A program made the position numbers and the translations under genes. From assembly GCF_001940565.1 (NCBI RefSeq), contig NZ_LTDM01000066.1:1-64000 (forward strand): 64,000 nt of DNA, written 5' to 3'. The notes below the pieces were generated by a model. It was given only the letters and a program-made list of their open reading frames with translations. It did not search any database and was not told where the DNA came from. This document shows positions 8,596 through 17,408 of this stretch, in pieces (positions within the stretch are counted from its first letter, which is position 1; each line of letters opens with the position of its first letter). The stretch comes from Tissierella creatinophila DSM 6911 (GTDB taxonomy: Bacteria; Bacillota; Clostridia; Tissierellales; Tissierellaceae).

Positions 8596-8775
8596 GGGAA
8601 AGACCTAAAGTAAAAGGCTTATAAACTATACCTTTTGACTATATTTATATTTTTTACTCCTTCTATAAATACTAAAATTTAAATAGATATAAATTTTAAA
8701 TGATTTTAATTTTATTCGTTGGGTAAATAACTAATAGGAAAAAATAAATCAATTTTAAAATAGGAGGAGAATATC

Positions 8776-8937
8776 ATGCTAAAATGGTCAGTTATATTTT
8801 TAATAATAGCTATAATCGCAGCTATATTTGGATTCGGAGGAATAGTAGCAAGTGCAGCTGGAATAGCTAAGATATTATTCTATATCTTCTTAGTACTTTT
8901 TGTTATATCACTGCTTACAGGAAGAAGAAGCGTCTAA
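8776..8937 (+). CDS. Small DUF1328 membrane protein
   Basis: A 53-aa protein with two hydrophobic segments (about residues 3-22 and 30-46) joined by a short [14 protein letters not shown] loop and ending in GRRSV. Length and the pattern [19 protein letters not shown] match DUF1328 (YtjA family), small inner-membrane proteins of unknown role seen in stress contexts. AGGAGGA precedes ATG 8776, and a clear terminator follows at 8961. A GGGTAA element (8721-8726) upstream might belong to a sigma-B-like promoter, but its -35 is poor. Confidence 0.85.
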   Translation: MLKWSVIFLIIAIIAAIFGFGGIVASAAGIAKILFYIFLVLFVISLLTGRRSV

Positions 8938-8960
8938 AAAAATTATACTATATAAATATA

Positions 8961-8990
8961 AAAACACTAGAAAGCTTTTCTAGTGTTTTA
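8961..8990. terminator. Bidirectional intrinsic terminator
   Basis: Stem AAAACACTAGAAA/TTTCTAGTGTTTT between the convergent DUF1328 and glutaredoxin genes. Confidence 0.8.
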
Positions 8991-9006
8991 CATATGTCCC
9001 TATCTT

Positions 9007-9246
9007 TTAAAGTCTACCTTTATCATCCATTTCCTTTAAATTATCAAAACCACCGATAAGTTCACCATCTATAAAGACATATGGAACTGTCCCTTGACCT
9101 GTTTTTGTTTTAAGTTCAAGTCTCTTTTCCTCATTATTATCTAAAACATGTTCCTCATATTTGTAACCTTTTTTATCTAATAATTTTTTAGCATTTTGAC
9201 AAAATGGACAATAACTCCATGTATAAAGCTCTATCTTTTTATCCAA
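9007..9246 (-). CDS. Glutaredoxin
   Basis: A 79-aa thioredoxin-fold reductant. The active site is CPFC in LYTWSYCPFCQNAKKLL near residue 13, and the cis-proline block TVPYVFIDGELIGG follows near residue 55. These match GrxC-type glutaredoxins of anaerobic Firmicutes. Start: a longer frame begins at 9291, but GGAGGG is just before TTG 9246, so a TTG start is chosen (protein beginning LDKKIELY). It would reduce disulfides or mixed thiols in the cytoplasm. Confidence 0.88.
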   Translation of the reverse strand: MDKKIELYTWSYCPFCQNAKKLLDKKGYKYEEHVLDNNEEKRLELKTKTGQGTVPYVFIDGELIGGFDNLKEMDDKGRL

Positions 9247-9373
9247 AACGATCCCTCCATTTATATAGTTAATTCTTATATATATTTCCATTAATGTTAG
9301 AACTAAACACTATAAAAATAGTAAAAGGCATGTATAGATGATATTGATTTATTTAGTTGCACTTTTTATCATA

Positions 9374-10234
9374 TCAGTCTATAAGTTCATCTTCTGTATA
9401 GTATGCAATTCCAACAGCTCCGGGACCAACATGTAATCCTATTACAGGACCTATACTCTCTATTGGTATATTAATATTTAATTTTTTTTCTAATTTTATA
9501 GCTAATTCTTTTGCCTCTTCGTAACAGTTTATATGATGAATAACAACCTCTTTTATACCATATTTAAGATTATCTTCTAAGAGTTTATCTACCATTGATT
9601 TAACTGCCTTAACCTTAGTCCTTACTTTCTTAAATATAGTTGCATTTCCATCTTTTACTGTTAAGATTGGTATTATCTTAAGTACATTACCAATTAATGC
9701 ACCTGCTCCACCTATTCTTCCACCTTTTTTAAGATATTTTAAATTATCAGGTATAAATAAAAATCTACTTCTTTTAAAGTTTTCTTCAGCTATTTTCTTA
9801 ATTTCTTCTATATCTTTACCATCCATAGCTGCTCTAGCTGCTACAATAGCAGCAAATCCTAATTGCATAGAATTAGATCTAGAGTCTAAAATATGTATAT
9901 CTCTATCTTTATACTCTTCTAAAACTTTATCTTTGACCTTACAAGCACTATTATAGGTGCCACTCATATCTGAAGATAAGAAAATGCATAAGAGATCATC
10001 ACCTTTGGATACAATATCTACCATTGACTGATATAATTCACCTATTGCAGGTTGTGAAGAAACGGGAATTCCATCTTGTTCCATTTTTTCATAAAATACT
10101 TTATTTTCTATTTCAATTTCCTTTATACTCTCATCAGTAAATGAAACATAAAGAGATAAAGTTTTTATATCTAGTTTATTTCTAACACTTTCATCAATAT
10201 AGCTAGTACTATCTGTCATTATTTTTACGCCCAT
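9374..10234 (-). CDS. DegV family fatty-acid-binding protein
   Basis: A 286-aa protein of the DegV/FakB family, which binds fatty acids and presents them to the kinase FakA. Visible are the N-terminal TDSTSYI near residue 7, the SSQPAIGE block near residue 54, the SSDMSGTYNSA block near 85, and the C-terminal HVGPGAVGIAYY. Start: ATG 10234 is chosen over ATG 10249 because GGAGAG lies between them. A standalone gene; several FakB paralogs per genome are common, each with its own fatty-acid preference. Confidence 0.9.
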   Translation of the reverse strand: MGVKIMTDSTSYIDESVRNKLDIKTLSLYVSFTDESIKEIEIENKVFYEKMEQDGIPVSSQPAIGELYQSMVDIVSKGDDLLCIFLSSDMSGTYNSACKVKDKVLEEYKDRDIHILDSRSNSMQLGFAAIVAARAAMDGKDIEEIKKIAEENFKRSRFLFIPDNLKYLKKGGRIGGAGALIGNVLKIIPILTVKDGNATIFKKVRTKVKAVKSMVDKLLEDNLKYGIKEVVIHHINCYEEAKELAIKLEKKLNINIPIESIGPVIGLHVGPGAVGIAYYTEDELID

Positions 10235-10479
10235 TAAATTTCTCTCCATTCAATGATTTATTATTGTATACTATATCACTTTTTACAAATATAGTCCATT
10301 AAGATTAAAACATGTATATAGAAGCTTAGTTATTTACTTTAATGTTTATTATTTTTATGATATTTTTATAATAAGTTTAAAAGTTTTATTTAAATAAGAT
10401 AATTTTATAGTTATAATAGAGGTTATACATGAAATATTTATAAAAAAATTCAAAAAACATCTAGAAAGAAGTGATTACT

Positions 10480-12075
10480 ATGAAAGATACTTGTCTTTAC
10501 TTTAATGGAAAGATATTTACATCTAATTCTTCAAAAACATATGCAAATGCTATGGTTGTTGAGGATGGAAAATTGAAGTGGGTAGGAGATATAGAAGACC
10601 TCGACTATAAAGTGGATAAAAAGGTAGATTTAAACGGTAAGAGAGTACTTCCAGGACTGGTTGATTCACATATGCATCCTTTAATTTTATCAGAATTTGA
10701 AGTTCAAATTGCCTCTTTGCCACCAAATGTCTATTCAATAAAAGATATAGTTCAAAAGGTGAGCGAAAAAAGAAAGCTGCAAGGAAAAGATAAGTGGATA
10801 CAAGGATGGGGTTTTGATGAAGGAAAGCTTGAAGAAAAAAGAACTCCTAATAGATGGGATTTAGATAAAGGTGCAAGTGATGTTCCGGTTGTAATCACTC
10901 GTACTTGTGTTCATATAATTTCTGTCAATAGTAAAGCGTTAGAGATCGCTGGAATAGATAAATACACTCCAAACCCTCCTGGCGGGGAAATTGATAGAGA
11001 TGAAAATGGAGAACCTACAGGGATTTTAAGAGAAAATGCAAAAGCTTTAGTCCTGAGACATTTGCCCCAGCAAACTACAGATTATAGTGCAGATCTTTTA
11101 TGTAACTTAAGCAATAAACTCTTATCCCATGGAATTACAACAGTAGCAGAAGCCTGGGCAAATCTTAAGCCTACTGATTACTATGATATATACATTAGGG
11201 CAAGAGAAAAAGGATACAAGCAACGTACTGGGATCTATTATGACTGGGAAGATTTAAAAGAAAAACAAATATTACCAAGAGGTAGTAAAAACCATAATGA
11301 TCCTATCTTTATCGGGGGAATAAAAGTTATAGGAGATGGAAGTGTATCAGGTCAAACAGCTTGGGTAAGTGAGCCTTATCTTGGGGATGGTAAAACTTAT
11401 GGTTTTCCTGTAACCCAAAGGGAAGATCTTATAAAGGCAGGAGAATTTGCCAAGAAAAATAATCTTCAATTAGTAGTTCATGCTATGGGAGATAAGACAA
11501 TAGATTTAGTAGTAGATACCTTTTATAAAGATGCCAACTGGATTAGTGATGCACCATCAGTTAAAATAGAACACGCTGCTATGCCAACGGATAGAGCTAT
11601 AAAAAAAGCCGTAGATTCAGGGATTTCCTTTAATATACAACCAATATTTTTATATGCCGAGATCGAGAGCTATCTAAAAAACTTGGGAGCTGAAAGAACT
11701 AAGGAAACATATCCAGTTAAAAAAGTACTAGATGCTGGAGTAAAGGTAGCATTTTCTTCTGATGCACCTGCAACTGCTTGGTATGATCCTTCAAATCCTT
11801 TTGTGGGGCTAAAATCAGCTGTAACTCGTAGGGCTTATGATGGTACTGATTTAGGAGAAGATCAAAGAATAGATATAACTACCGCTATAAAACTCTATAC
11901 AAAGATGGGAGCTGAGTTGATGGGAGTTTCAAACATAGGTGAGCTTTCACCTGGATATTATGCAGATTTTATAGTATTGGATAAGGATATATTGGAAGTG
12001 CAACCAGAAGAAATAGACCAAATCGTTGTTGATGAGACTTATATCAATGGTGAATTAGTTTATAAAAGATTTTAA
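10480..12075 (+). CDS. YtcJ-like amidohydrolase family 3 protein
   Basis: A 531-aa metal-dependent hydrolase with the composite N- and C-terminal beta domain and TIM barrel of the amidohydrolase superfamily. Metal ligand motifs include VDSHMHP near residue 60, VVHAMGDKTID near 335, IEHAAMP near 368 and SSDAPA near 427. It ends with the usual ELSPGYYADFIVLDKDI tail. Start: GTG 10471 opens the longest frame, but a GAAGTGAT site precedes ATG 10480. The substrate of these proteins is generally unknown. A degenerate copy of its tail lies about 2 kb upstream (8365-8595), showing that the locus was once duplicated. Confidence 0.85.
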   Translation: MKDTCLYFNGKIFTSNSSKTYANAMVVEDGKLKWVGDIEDLDYKVDKKVDLNGKRVLPGLVDSHMHPLILSEFEVQIASLPPNVYSIKDIVQKVSEKRKLQGKDKWIQGWGFDEGKLEEKRTPNRWDLDKGASDVPVVITRTCVHIISVNSKALEIAGIDKYTPNPPGGEIDRDENGEPTGILRENAKALVLRHLPQQTTDYSADLLCNLSNKLLSHGITTVAEAWANLKPTDYYDIYIRAREKGYKQRTGIYYDWEDLKEKQILPRGSKNHNDPIFIGGIKVIGDGSVSGQTAWVSEPYLGDGKTYGFPVTQREDLIKAGEFAKKNNLQLVVHAMGDKTIDLVVDTFYKDANWISDAPSVKIEHAAMPTDRAIKKAVDSGISFNIQPIFLYAEIESYLKNLGAERTKETYPVKKVLDAGVKVAFSSDAPATAWYDPSNPFVGLKSAVTRRAYDGTDLGEDQRIDITTAIKLYTKMGAELMGVSNIGELSPGYYADFIVLDKDILEVQPEEIDQIVVDETYINGELVYKRF

Positions 12076-12128
12076 AATAATTTAAATAAGGAACTTTTAG
12101 CTATAAAAAATATTTAGAATTAAAAAAT

Positions 12129-12172
12129 AAAGGTTTATAACTTTGGGTATCCAAAGTTATAAACCTTTTTTA
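12129..12172. terminator. Bidirectional intrinsic terminator
   Basis: An 18-bp perfect stem (12129-12146 with 12151-12168), loop GTAT, and a run of T; it separates the convergent amidohydrolase and subtilase genes and overlaps the subtilase stop codon. Confidence 0.88.
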
Positions 12173-13450
12173 AAGCCTAGAATCAAGTAAAAAAAGTAAT
12201 ACTAAGATCAGAAATATACTTTCAAATATAGAATTATCTTTTACACTTGCCGCCTTTGCCTCTTCTTTCTTTTCTTCTTTTTTTTCCTCTAAAAATAATT
12301 TTTTTAGATTTAACATTCCTATGCCACCAGTTTCTTCTGTTTTTAAATCAATTGAAGCTTTTATAAGATTTTCTTTTACTTGGGCAGGGGTTAAAGAGTT
12401 TTCCTTATTTAGTAGAAGAGATACGCTTCCTGATACAAGTGGTGTTGCCATTGATGTACCACTTAAAGCATGATATCCATCTATTTTCTGATTAGATAAA
12501 GAGTTTATATTTACTCCAGGTGCAAGTATGTCTGGTTTTATCCTTCCATCTTTAGTAGGACCACGACTTGAAAACGGTGCAATAGTATCATCTCTAGTGT
12601 CTATTGTTCTCTTATCATCTACTGCCCCTACAGTTAGGGCGTATTCACTTATACCAGGACTTAGTATGGTTCCTGCTCCAGGGCCACTGTTTCCGGCCGC
12701 TACAACTACTACAAGGCCACTCTTTACAGCTCTTCTTACTGCTCTAGATAGAGGATCAAATCGACTAGGTATACTAGATGGAGTACCTATTGAAAGGTTT
12801 ATTATCCTAGTATTATATTTTTCTTTTGTATTTATAGCATATTCTATTGCTTCTAATATGTTTGAAGTAGTACCACTTCCGTTTTCATCTAATGCCTTTA
12901 TAGCTAGTATATTTGCTTTTGGAGCAACGCCCATAAGCTTTCCTCTTGAAGCATATCCATTTCCTGCTATAATACCTGCCACATGTGTACCATGACCATT
13001 GTCATCATACGGAAAGTCTTTTTTATTTAGAATGTCAACAAATCCAATTATCCTATTATCAGGTTTTGTTAAATCAACATGTGGACTTACTCCTGTATCT
13101 ATTACAGCTACTGTTATGCCTTCTCCTTGATATCCGCTATTTTGGGGAAAGGGGGCATCTATGCTTTTCCTCGCCACATCTAAAAGTGTGTAGACTTTAG
13201 AATCAAAGCTAATAAATTCTACATCTTCATTTTGTATAAGTTTATATATCATATCTGTATTCATAAGTGTACCAACTGCATTTATAATGGGTAGTTCTAC
13301 AAACTTTTCATCTGATAAACTCGATAAGGTTTTTATGTTTATTTTACTTTCTTCTTTAAGTTGGATTATGATTGGTACTTTTTCAATGGATTGAGCCAGT
13401 ATTTTAGAGCTTAAAACTGGACAAAGCTTAGAGTTAATATGGTTTTTCAA
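12170..13450 (-). CDS. S8 subtilisin-like serine protease with C-terminal membrane tail
   Basis: A 426-aa subtilase. Catalytic residues are visible: Asp in VAVIDTGVSPHVD, His in GHGTHVAGIIAG, oxyanion Asn in VVAAGNSGPG, Ser in SGTSMATPLVSG. An I9-like propeptide region precedes the domain (about residues 25-100). There is no N-terminal signal peptide, but the protein ends in a KEEKKEEAK linker and a hydrophobic segment (last 20 residues), suggesting a tail anchor. Start: GTG 13459 opens the frame, but AAGGAAGGTGA fits TTG 13450 better. Closest in layout to AprX/Vpr-like minor proteases; location and targets are not known. Confidence 0.88.
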   Translation of the reverse strand: MKNHINSKLCPVLSSKILAQSIEKVPIIIQLKEESKINIKTLSSLSDEKFVELPIINAVGTLMNTDMIYKLIQNEDVEFISFDSKVYTLLDVARKSIDAPFPQNSGYQGEGITVAVIDTGVSPHVDLTKPDNRIIGFVDILNKKDFPYDDNGHGTHVAGIIAGNGYASRGKLMGVAPKANILAIKALDENGSGTTSNILEAIEYAINTKEKYNTRIINLSIGTPSSIPSRFDPLSRAVRRAVKSGLVVVVAAGNSGPGAGTILSPGISEYALTVGAVDDKRTIDTRDDTIAPFSSRGPTKDGRIKPDILAPGVNINSLSNQKIDGYHALSGTSMATPLVSGSVSLLLNKENSLTPAQVKENLIKASIDLKTEETGGIGMLNLKKLFLEEKKEEKKEEAKAASVKDNSIFESIFLILVLLFLLDSRL

Positions 13451-13538
13451 ACAAATCACCTTCCTTATAACTATATTTATGCTTAAAAAAGAGATATGTG
13501 CTAAAAAGTTTTATACAAATAAAAAATAAAAAATGATG

Positions 13539-13555
13539 TTTCAAATTATCTGAAA
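13539..13555. promoter_or_regulatory. Candidate RpiR-type operator before the ABC ATPase
   Basis: Imperfect palindrome TTTCAAATTATCTGAAA, sharing the AAATTATYT core with a second palindrome at 14752-14764 before the aldolase gene. Both could bind the RpiR regulator at the end of this locus. Confidence 0.35.
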
Positions 13556-13605
13556 GTATGATATTATCAAATTATAAATTAATTAAAAAAGAAGGGAGTT
13601 ATGAT

Positions 13606-14730
13606 ATGGCTGAAGTAGTTTTAAAAAAGGCAGAAAAGGTTTATCCTAATGGATTTAAAGCAGTTCATGGAATAGATTTACATGTCAAAGATGGTGAATT
13701 TATGGTACTTGTTGGCCCTTCTGGTTGTGCTAAGTCTACTACACTAAGAATGATAGCTGGACTTGAAGATATAACAGGTGGAGAAATATGGATTGGTGAT
13801 AGGTGTGTAAATGACATTCCTCCAAAGGATAGGGGAATAGCTATGGTTTTTCAAAACTATGCTCTATACCCTCATATGACAGCTTATGAAAATATGGCAT
13901 TTGGTTTAAAGTTTAAAAAGACTCCAAAGGATGAAATAGATGCTAGGATAAAGGAAGCAGCTAAAAAGTTAGAGATAACAGAATTACTAGATAGAAAACC
14001 TAAAGAAATGTCAGGAGGACAAAGACAGAGGATAGCAGTAGGTAGAGCTATAGTTAGAAAGCCAGATGTATTTTTGTTTGATGAACCACTTTCAAATTTA
14101 GATGCAAAGCTTAGGGTTTCTTTAAGAGTTGAGATAAAGGAACTTCATACGCAACTTAAAAAAGAAGGTAGTACTGCTACTATGATATATGTAACTCATG
14201 ACCAAGTGGAAGCTATGACTATGGGAGATAGAATTTGCGTTTTAGATTATGGAAGGATTATGCAAGTTGATACTCCGTTAAACTTATATCATAAGCCTAA
14301 AAATAAATTTGTAGCAAGTTTCATAGGCGCTCCTACTATGAATATAATGGAAACAGAGTTAGATAAAGATGAGGATAAGACATTTGTTAAAATTAATGAT
14401 GAAGTCATTTACTTAGAAGAGGACATGGCACAAAAGGTAGATAGTTATATAGGTAAAAGAGTGTATCTTGGTATAAGACCAGAAGATATAAATATGGTAT
14501 CTAGTGATGATCCTGTAATGGAGAATACTATAACAGGTGAGGTTTTAGTAGTAGAACAGATGGGAAATGAAGAAATTGTATATTTTGGAATAGACGGCAA
14601 TAGATATATAGCAAGGCAGACTCCAGATCTAAATGAAGATTTATCTACAGGAGCTAAGAAAAGATTTCATATAAACATGCGTAAATGTCATATATTTGAT
14701 TTTGAAACAGAAGAAAATATAATATTATAA
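13606..14730 (+). CDS. Sugar ABC transporter ATP-binding protein (MsmX/UgpC type)
   Basis: A 374-aa ATPase that would energise a CUT1-type sugar importer. Walker A is GPSGCAKST (an unusual Ala where Gly is common), the signature is MSGGQRQRIAVGRA, Walker B is VFLFDEP, then a C-terminal TOBE-like regulatory domain (about 240-374). The start is ATG 13606, preceded by GGGAG; a longer frame from 13558 has no ribosome site. It heads the sialic acid locus and is the obvious partner for the permeases at 17409 and 18292. MsmX-type ATPases can serve several transporters, so it may also do so. Confidence 0.92.
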   Translation: MAEVVLKKAEKVYPNGFKAVHGIDLHVKDGEFMVLVGPSGCAKSTTLRMIAGLEDITGGEIWIGDRCVNDIPPKDRGIAMVFQNYALYPHMTAYENMAFGLKFKKTPKDEIDARIKEAAKKLEITELLDRKPKEMSGGQRQRIAVGRAIVRKPDVFLFDEPLSNLDAKLRVSLRVEIKELHTQLKKEGSTATMIYVTHDQVEAMTMGDRICVLDYGRIMQVDTPLNLYHKPKNKFVASFIGAPTMNIMETELDKDEDKTFVKINDEVIYLEEDMAQKVDSYIGKRVYLGIRPEDINMVSSDDPVMENTITGEVLVVEQMGNEEIVYFGIDGNRYIARQTPDLNEDLSTGAKKRFHINMRKCHIFDFETEENIIL

Positions 14731-14751
14731 ATTTTTTTCAAGTGAAATGGT

Positions 14752-14764
14752 GGAAATTATTTCC
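14752..14764. promoter_or_regulatory. Candidate RpiR-type operator before the aldolase gene
   Basis: Perfect 13-bp palindrome GGAAATTATTTCC in the leader between the ABC ATPase and aldolase genes, about 100 bases before the aldolase start. Its core resembles the palindrome at 13539-13555. Confidence 0.4.
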
Positions 14765-14862
14765 CAAAGCTAATAAATAAAAGGAAACTATTTACATTGA
14801 AAATTTATTATGATATATTTTATATTAAGAGTAATAAAATAATAGCCTAGGTGGTTGATAAA

Positions 14863-15780
14863 ATGGATTTAGAAAAATTTAAAGGAGTATTCCCCGCGCT
14901 TTACGCATGTTATGATGATGATGGAGAAGTATCCCAAGAGAGAACACGAGAACTTTGCTATTATCTTTATAAAAAAGGTGTGCAGGGACTTTATGTAGGT
15001 GGAAGTTCTGGAGAATGTATATATCAAACTCTTGAAGAGAGAAAACTTACTCTAAAAGTTGTATCTGAAGCTTTAAAGGGTAAACTTATACTTATAGCTC
15101 ATGTAGGAGCACCTTCTACTCGTGATAGTATTATACTTGCTAAATATGCAGAGAGTTTAGGTTATGATGCTTTATCATCTATTCCACCAATATACTTTAA
15201 ACTTCCTGAAAATTCAATTTACAGATATTGGACTGAAATAATGGATTCTACAGAACTTCCATTTTTTATATATAATATACCTCAGACAACTGGATATAAT
15301 CTTTCAATTGATTTATTTAAGAAACTAATCACAAACAAACATGTTAAAGGGGTTAAAAACTCATCTATGCCTGTATTGGATATTGAAAGATTTAAAGCAG
15401 CTGTAAATGAGGATGATATTATAGTTTTTAATGGTCCAGATGAACAGTTTGTAGCTGGTAGACTTATGGGAGCAGATAGTGGAATAGGGGGCACATATGG
15501 TGTTATGCCAGAGTTGTTTTTAAAGGCAGAAGAGTTTATATCTACTGGTAGACTTAAAGAAGCTACTATAATTCAAGCGGCGATAAATGACATTATAATT
15601 GCACTTTGTTCATTAAATGGTTCTATGTATTCAGCTATAAAAGAAGTATTAAAGTTAAATGGCTTAAACATAGGAGGAGTAAGGAGTCCTATGGACCCTA
15701 TATCTGGAGATGACTTAGAAAAGGTAAAGACTATTAAAACTTTAATAGATAACACCATAGATAAGTATAAGGCGATGTAG
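14863..15780 (+). CDS. nanA: N-acetylneuraminate lyase (DapA/NanA family aldolase)
   Basis: Class I aldolase that cleaves N-acetylneuraminate to N-acetylmannosamine and pyruvate. The 305-aa protein has the pyruvate-binding YVGGSSGE block near residue 47, the catalytic tyrosine in FFIYNIPQTTGYN near 138, and the Schiff-base lysine in VKGVKNSS near 165. The family also contains dihydrodipicolinate synthase; the GGSSGE variant and the adjoining nanE and ROK kinase genes favour sialic acid. The start is ATG 14863 with AGGTGG ahead; GTG 14851 opens a longer frame. It is followed by the remnant of a GDSL esterase gene. Confidence 0.88.
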   Translation: MDLEKFKGVFPALYACYDDDGEVSQERTRELCYYLYKKGVQGLYVGGSSGECIYQTLEERKLTLKVVSEALKGKLILIAHVGAPSTRDSIILAKYAESLGYDALSSIPPIYFKLPENSIYRYWTEIMDSTELPFFIYNIPQTTGYNLSIDLFKKLITNKHVKGVKNSSMPVLDIERFKAAVNEDDIIVFNGPDEQFVAGRLMGADSGIGGTYGVMPELFLKAEEFISTGRLKEATIIQAAINDIIIALCSLNGSMYSAIKEVLKLNGLNIGGVRSPMDPISGDDLEKVKTIKTLIDNTIDKYKAM

Positions 15781-15784
15781 TCAA

Positions 15785-15916
15785 ATAAAGAGGATAGTTT
15801 GTTTTTAAGATTCTAATACTTGGATCTAAAATGCAGAAGGTCTAGAGTTTTTAGATGAAAATGGTCACAAACAAGTATCAAAGCTTATCTTTGATAAGGT
15901 TAAAAATATAATGTAA
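15785..15916 (+). pseudogene. Collapsed remnant of a GDSL/SGNH esterase gene
   Basis: One reading frame carries both ends of a GDSL-type hydrolase. Codons at 15788-15823 read KRIVCF-stop-DSNTW, matching block I (usually CFGDSNTWG), with TAA at 15806-15808. A second stop (15827-15829) is followed by NAEGLEFLDENGHKQVSKLI and ends in NIM at 15916, resembling the C-terminus of the family. The roughly 170 codons between are missing, so an internal deletion plus point mutations destroyed the gene. In other genomes sialic acid loci can carry esterases that remove O-acetyl groups; this organism seems to have lost that step here. Confidence 0.72.
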
Positions 15917-15941
15917 TTTTTAAAAAACTAGGAGGGGTATT

Positions 15942-17342
15942 ATGTTAAAAAAACGTTTTTTAGCTACAATCATTGCATTGTCACTTATACTTAGTTTAGC
16001 TGTTGGATGTAGTAGTGACAAAAAAAATGAAGGTGGATCAGGTGGTAAAGGTGGTAAGGATAAGGTGGAAATAACAGTGATGTTAACACCGCAATGGAAA
16101 GGTGTAATGGATGCTTCAGAAGAGGGAGCAGACTTTGATAGCTTCTTTAAAGAGGCTGCTAAGAGATTTGAAGAAGAGTATAAAGAACATGATGTTAAGA
16201 TAAATGTAGAAGTAGTAGCAGGAGATCAAAGGGATGAACTTTTAAACGTAAGTTTAAATGGAGGAAACCCACCAGATATTTTCTATGAGAGTATATTTGC
16301 TATGGGAGACTATGCACATAGAGGGGCTTTAGTACCTTTAAACGACATAGTTGATGATGAATCTAAAAAAGATATAGCTCAAAATTATTGGGAGAATGTG
16401 ACTTTTGGAGATGATATTTACTTTTATCCATTCTCACATATGCCAGGAACTCTAGTATATAATGCAGATATGTTTAAAGATGCAGGGCTTGAAGAATATA
16501 TTGGAGCTGAAACAGAAATAAAAACTTGGAGTCTTTCTGAATATGAAGAGATCTTAAATAAGCTTAAAAAAGATACTCCAAAAGATAAGTATTCAAATGC
16601 GTATCCTATGTCTCTATATGCATTAAATAACCAAGGTGATACTTGGAATCTTGCTTATTTAAAAATGTTTGGCAATAAGCTCTATGGAGAGGATTCAGAG
16701 TTAGTTATAGATGATGCAAGTGGTGTAAAAGCTATGGAATGGCTTAAAAAGATAAACGATGAAGGCCTTACAAACCCAGGAGCTGAATCTGTATCTTCTA
16801 ATGATGCAAACTCTATGTTCCAAAATCAAAAACTAGGTGTAAGCTTTACAAACTCAGTTTTATATAACAATATATTAGCTGATATGAAAGATGGAAAAGT
16901 TCCTGCATTTGATGCTAGACTTGCTAATATTCCATCAGAAAGTGGAGATCCTATAACATTCACTTATGTAACAGGAGCTGCACTATTTGACACTGGAGAT
17001 GAAACTAGAATAAAAGTTAGTAAAGATTTCGTAAAGTTCTTCTCAACTGATCCTGAACTAGTTAAAGCTTCTAAAAATGGAGTACCTGTTAGAACATCAG
17101 TAGCAGAAGAGTTTAAGTCTGAAAATCCGTTGTTTGCAGCTTATGATGAAAATGCTAAGTATATGTTTAACTTTACAGGAAATGTACCAGGATATAGTGA
17201 GTTAAGGCAAGTTTTATATCCAGAACTACAAGCACTTTATACAGGAGAGAAAACACCTGAACAAGCAGCAAAAGATTATCAATCAAAAGGTAATGAAGTA
17301 ATAAAAAGTGCAAAAGAAGATTCTGTAATCTTTAATAAATAA
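15942..17342 (+). CDS. Extracellular sugar-binding lipoprotein (family 1 SBP)
   Basis: A 466-aa substrate-binding protein of a CUT1 ABC importer. The N-terminus has a lipoprotein signal (LKKRFLATI, hydrophobic core, lipobox LAVGC with Cys near residue 24) and a Gly/Ser/Lys-rich linker. The domain contains GNPPDIFYES near residue 110 and PFSHMPGTLVYNADMF near 170, typical of family 1 binding proteins. From its place between nanA and nanE it should capture sialic acid or a related amino sugar. Strong AGGAGGGG precedes the ATG. A stem-loop follows before the permease genes, which may allow more binding protein than permease to be made. Confidence 0.9.
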   Translation: MLKKRFLATIIALSLILSLAVGCSSDKKNEGGSGGKGGKDKVEITVMLTPQWKGVMDASEEGADFDSFFKEAAKRFEEEYKEHDVKINVEVVAGDQRDELLNVSLNGGNPPDIFYESIFAMGDYAHRGALVPLNDIVDDESKKDIAQNYWENVTFGDDIYFYPFSHMPGTLVYNADMFKDAGLEEYIGAETEIKTWSLSEYEEILNKLKKDTPKDKYSNAYPMSLYALNNQGDTWNLAYLKMFGNKLYGEDSELVIDDASGVKAMEWLKKINDEGLTNPGAESVSSNDANSMFQNQKLGVSFTNSVLYNNILADMKDGKVPAFDARLANIPSESGDPITFTYVTGAALFDTGDETRIKVSKDFVKFFSTDPELVKASKNGVPVRTSVAEEFKSENPLFAAYDENAKYMFNFTGNVPGYSELRQVLYPELQALYTGEKTPEQAAKDYQSKGNEVIKSAKEDSVIFNK

Positions 17343-17357
17343 AACTAATTTAAATGT

Positions 17358-17387
17358 AAGTTGAGCCTCTTTTTAGAGGCTTAACTT
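17358..17387 (+). terminator. Intercistronic stem-loop (partial terminator or mRNA stabiliser)
   Basis: A 13-bp stem (17358-17370 with 17375-17387, one G-T wobble), loop TTTT, weak T tail. It sits between the binding-protein gene and its permeases, a usual place for a stabilising or attenuating hairpin. Confidence 0.6.
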
Positions 17388-17408
17388 TTATAGAAAGGTT
17401 AGATAGAT

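Noticed and set aside
12528-12995. 155-codon open frame on the plus strand inside the subtilase gene
   Set aside because: It lies fully antisense to the S8 catalytic core, has no ribosome site and a low-complexity translation; a shadow frame.
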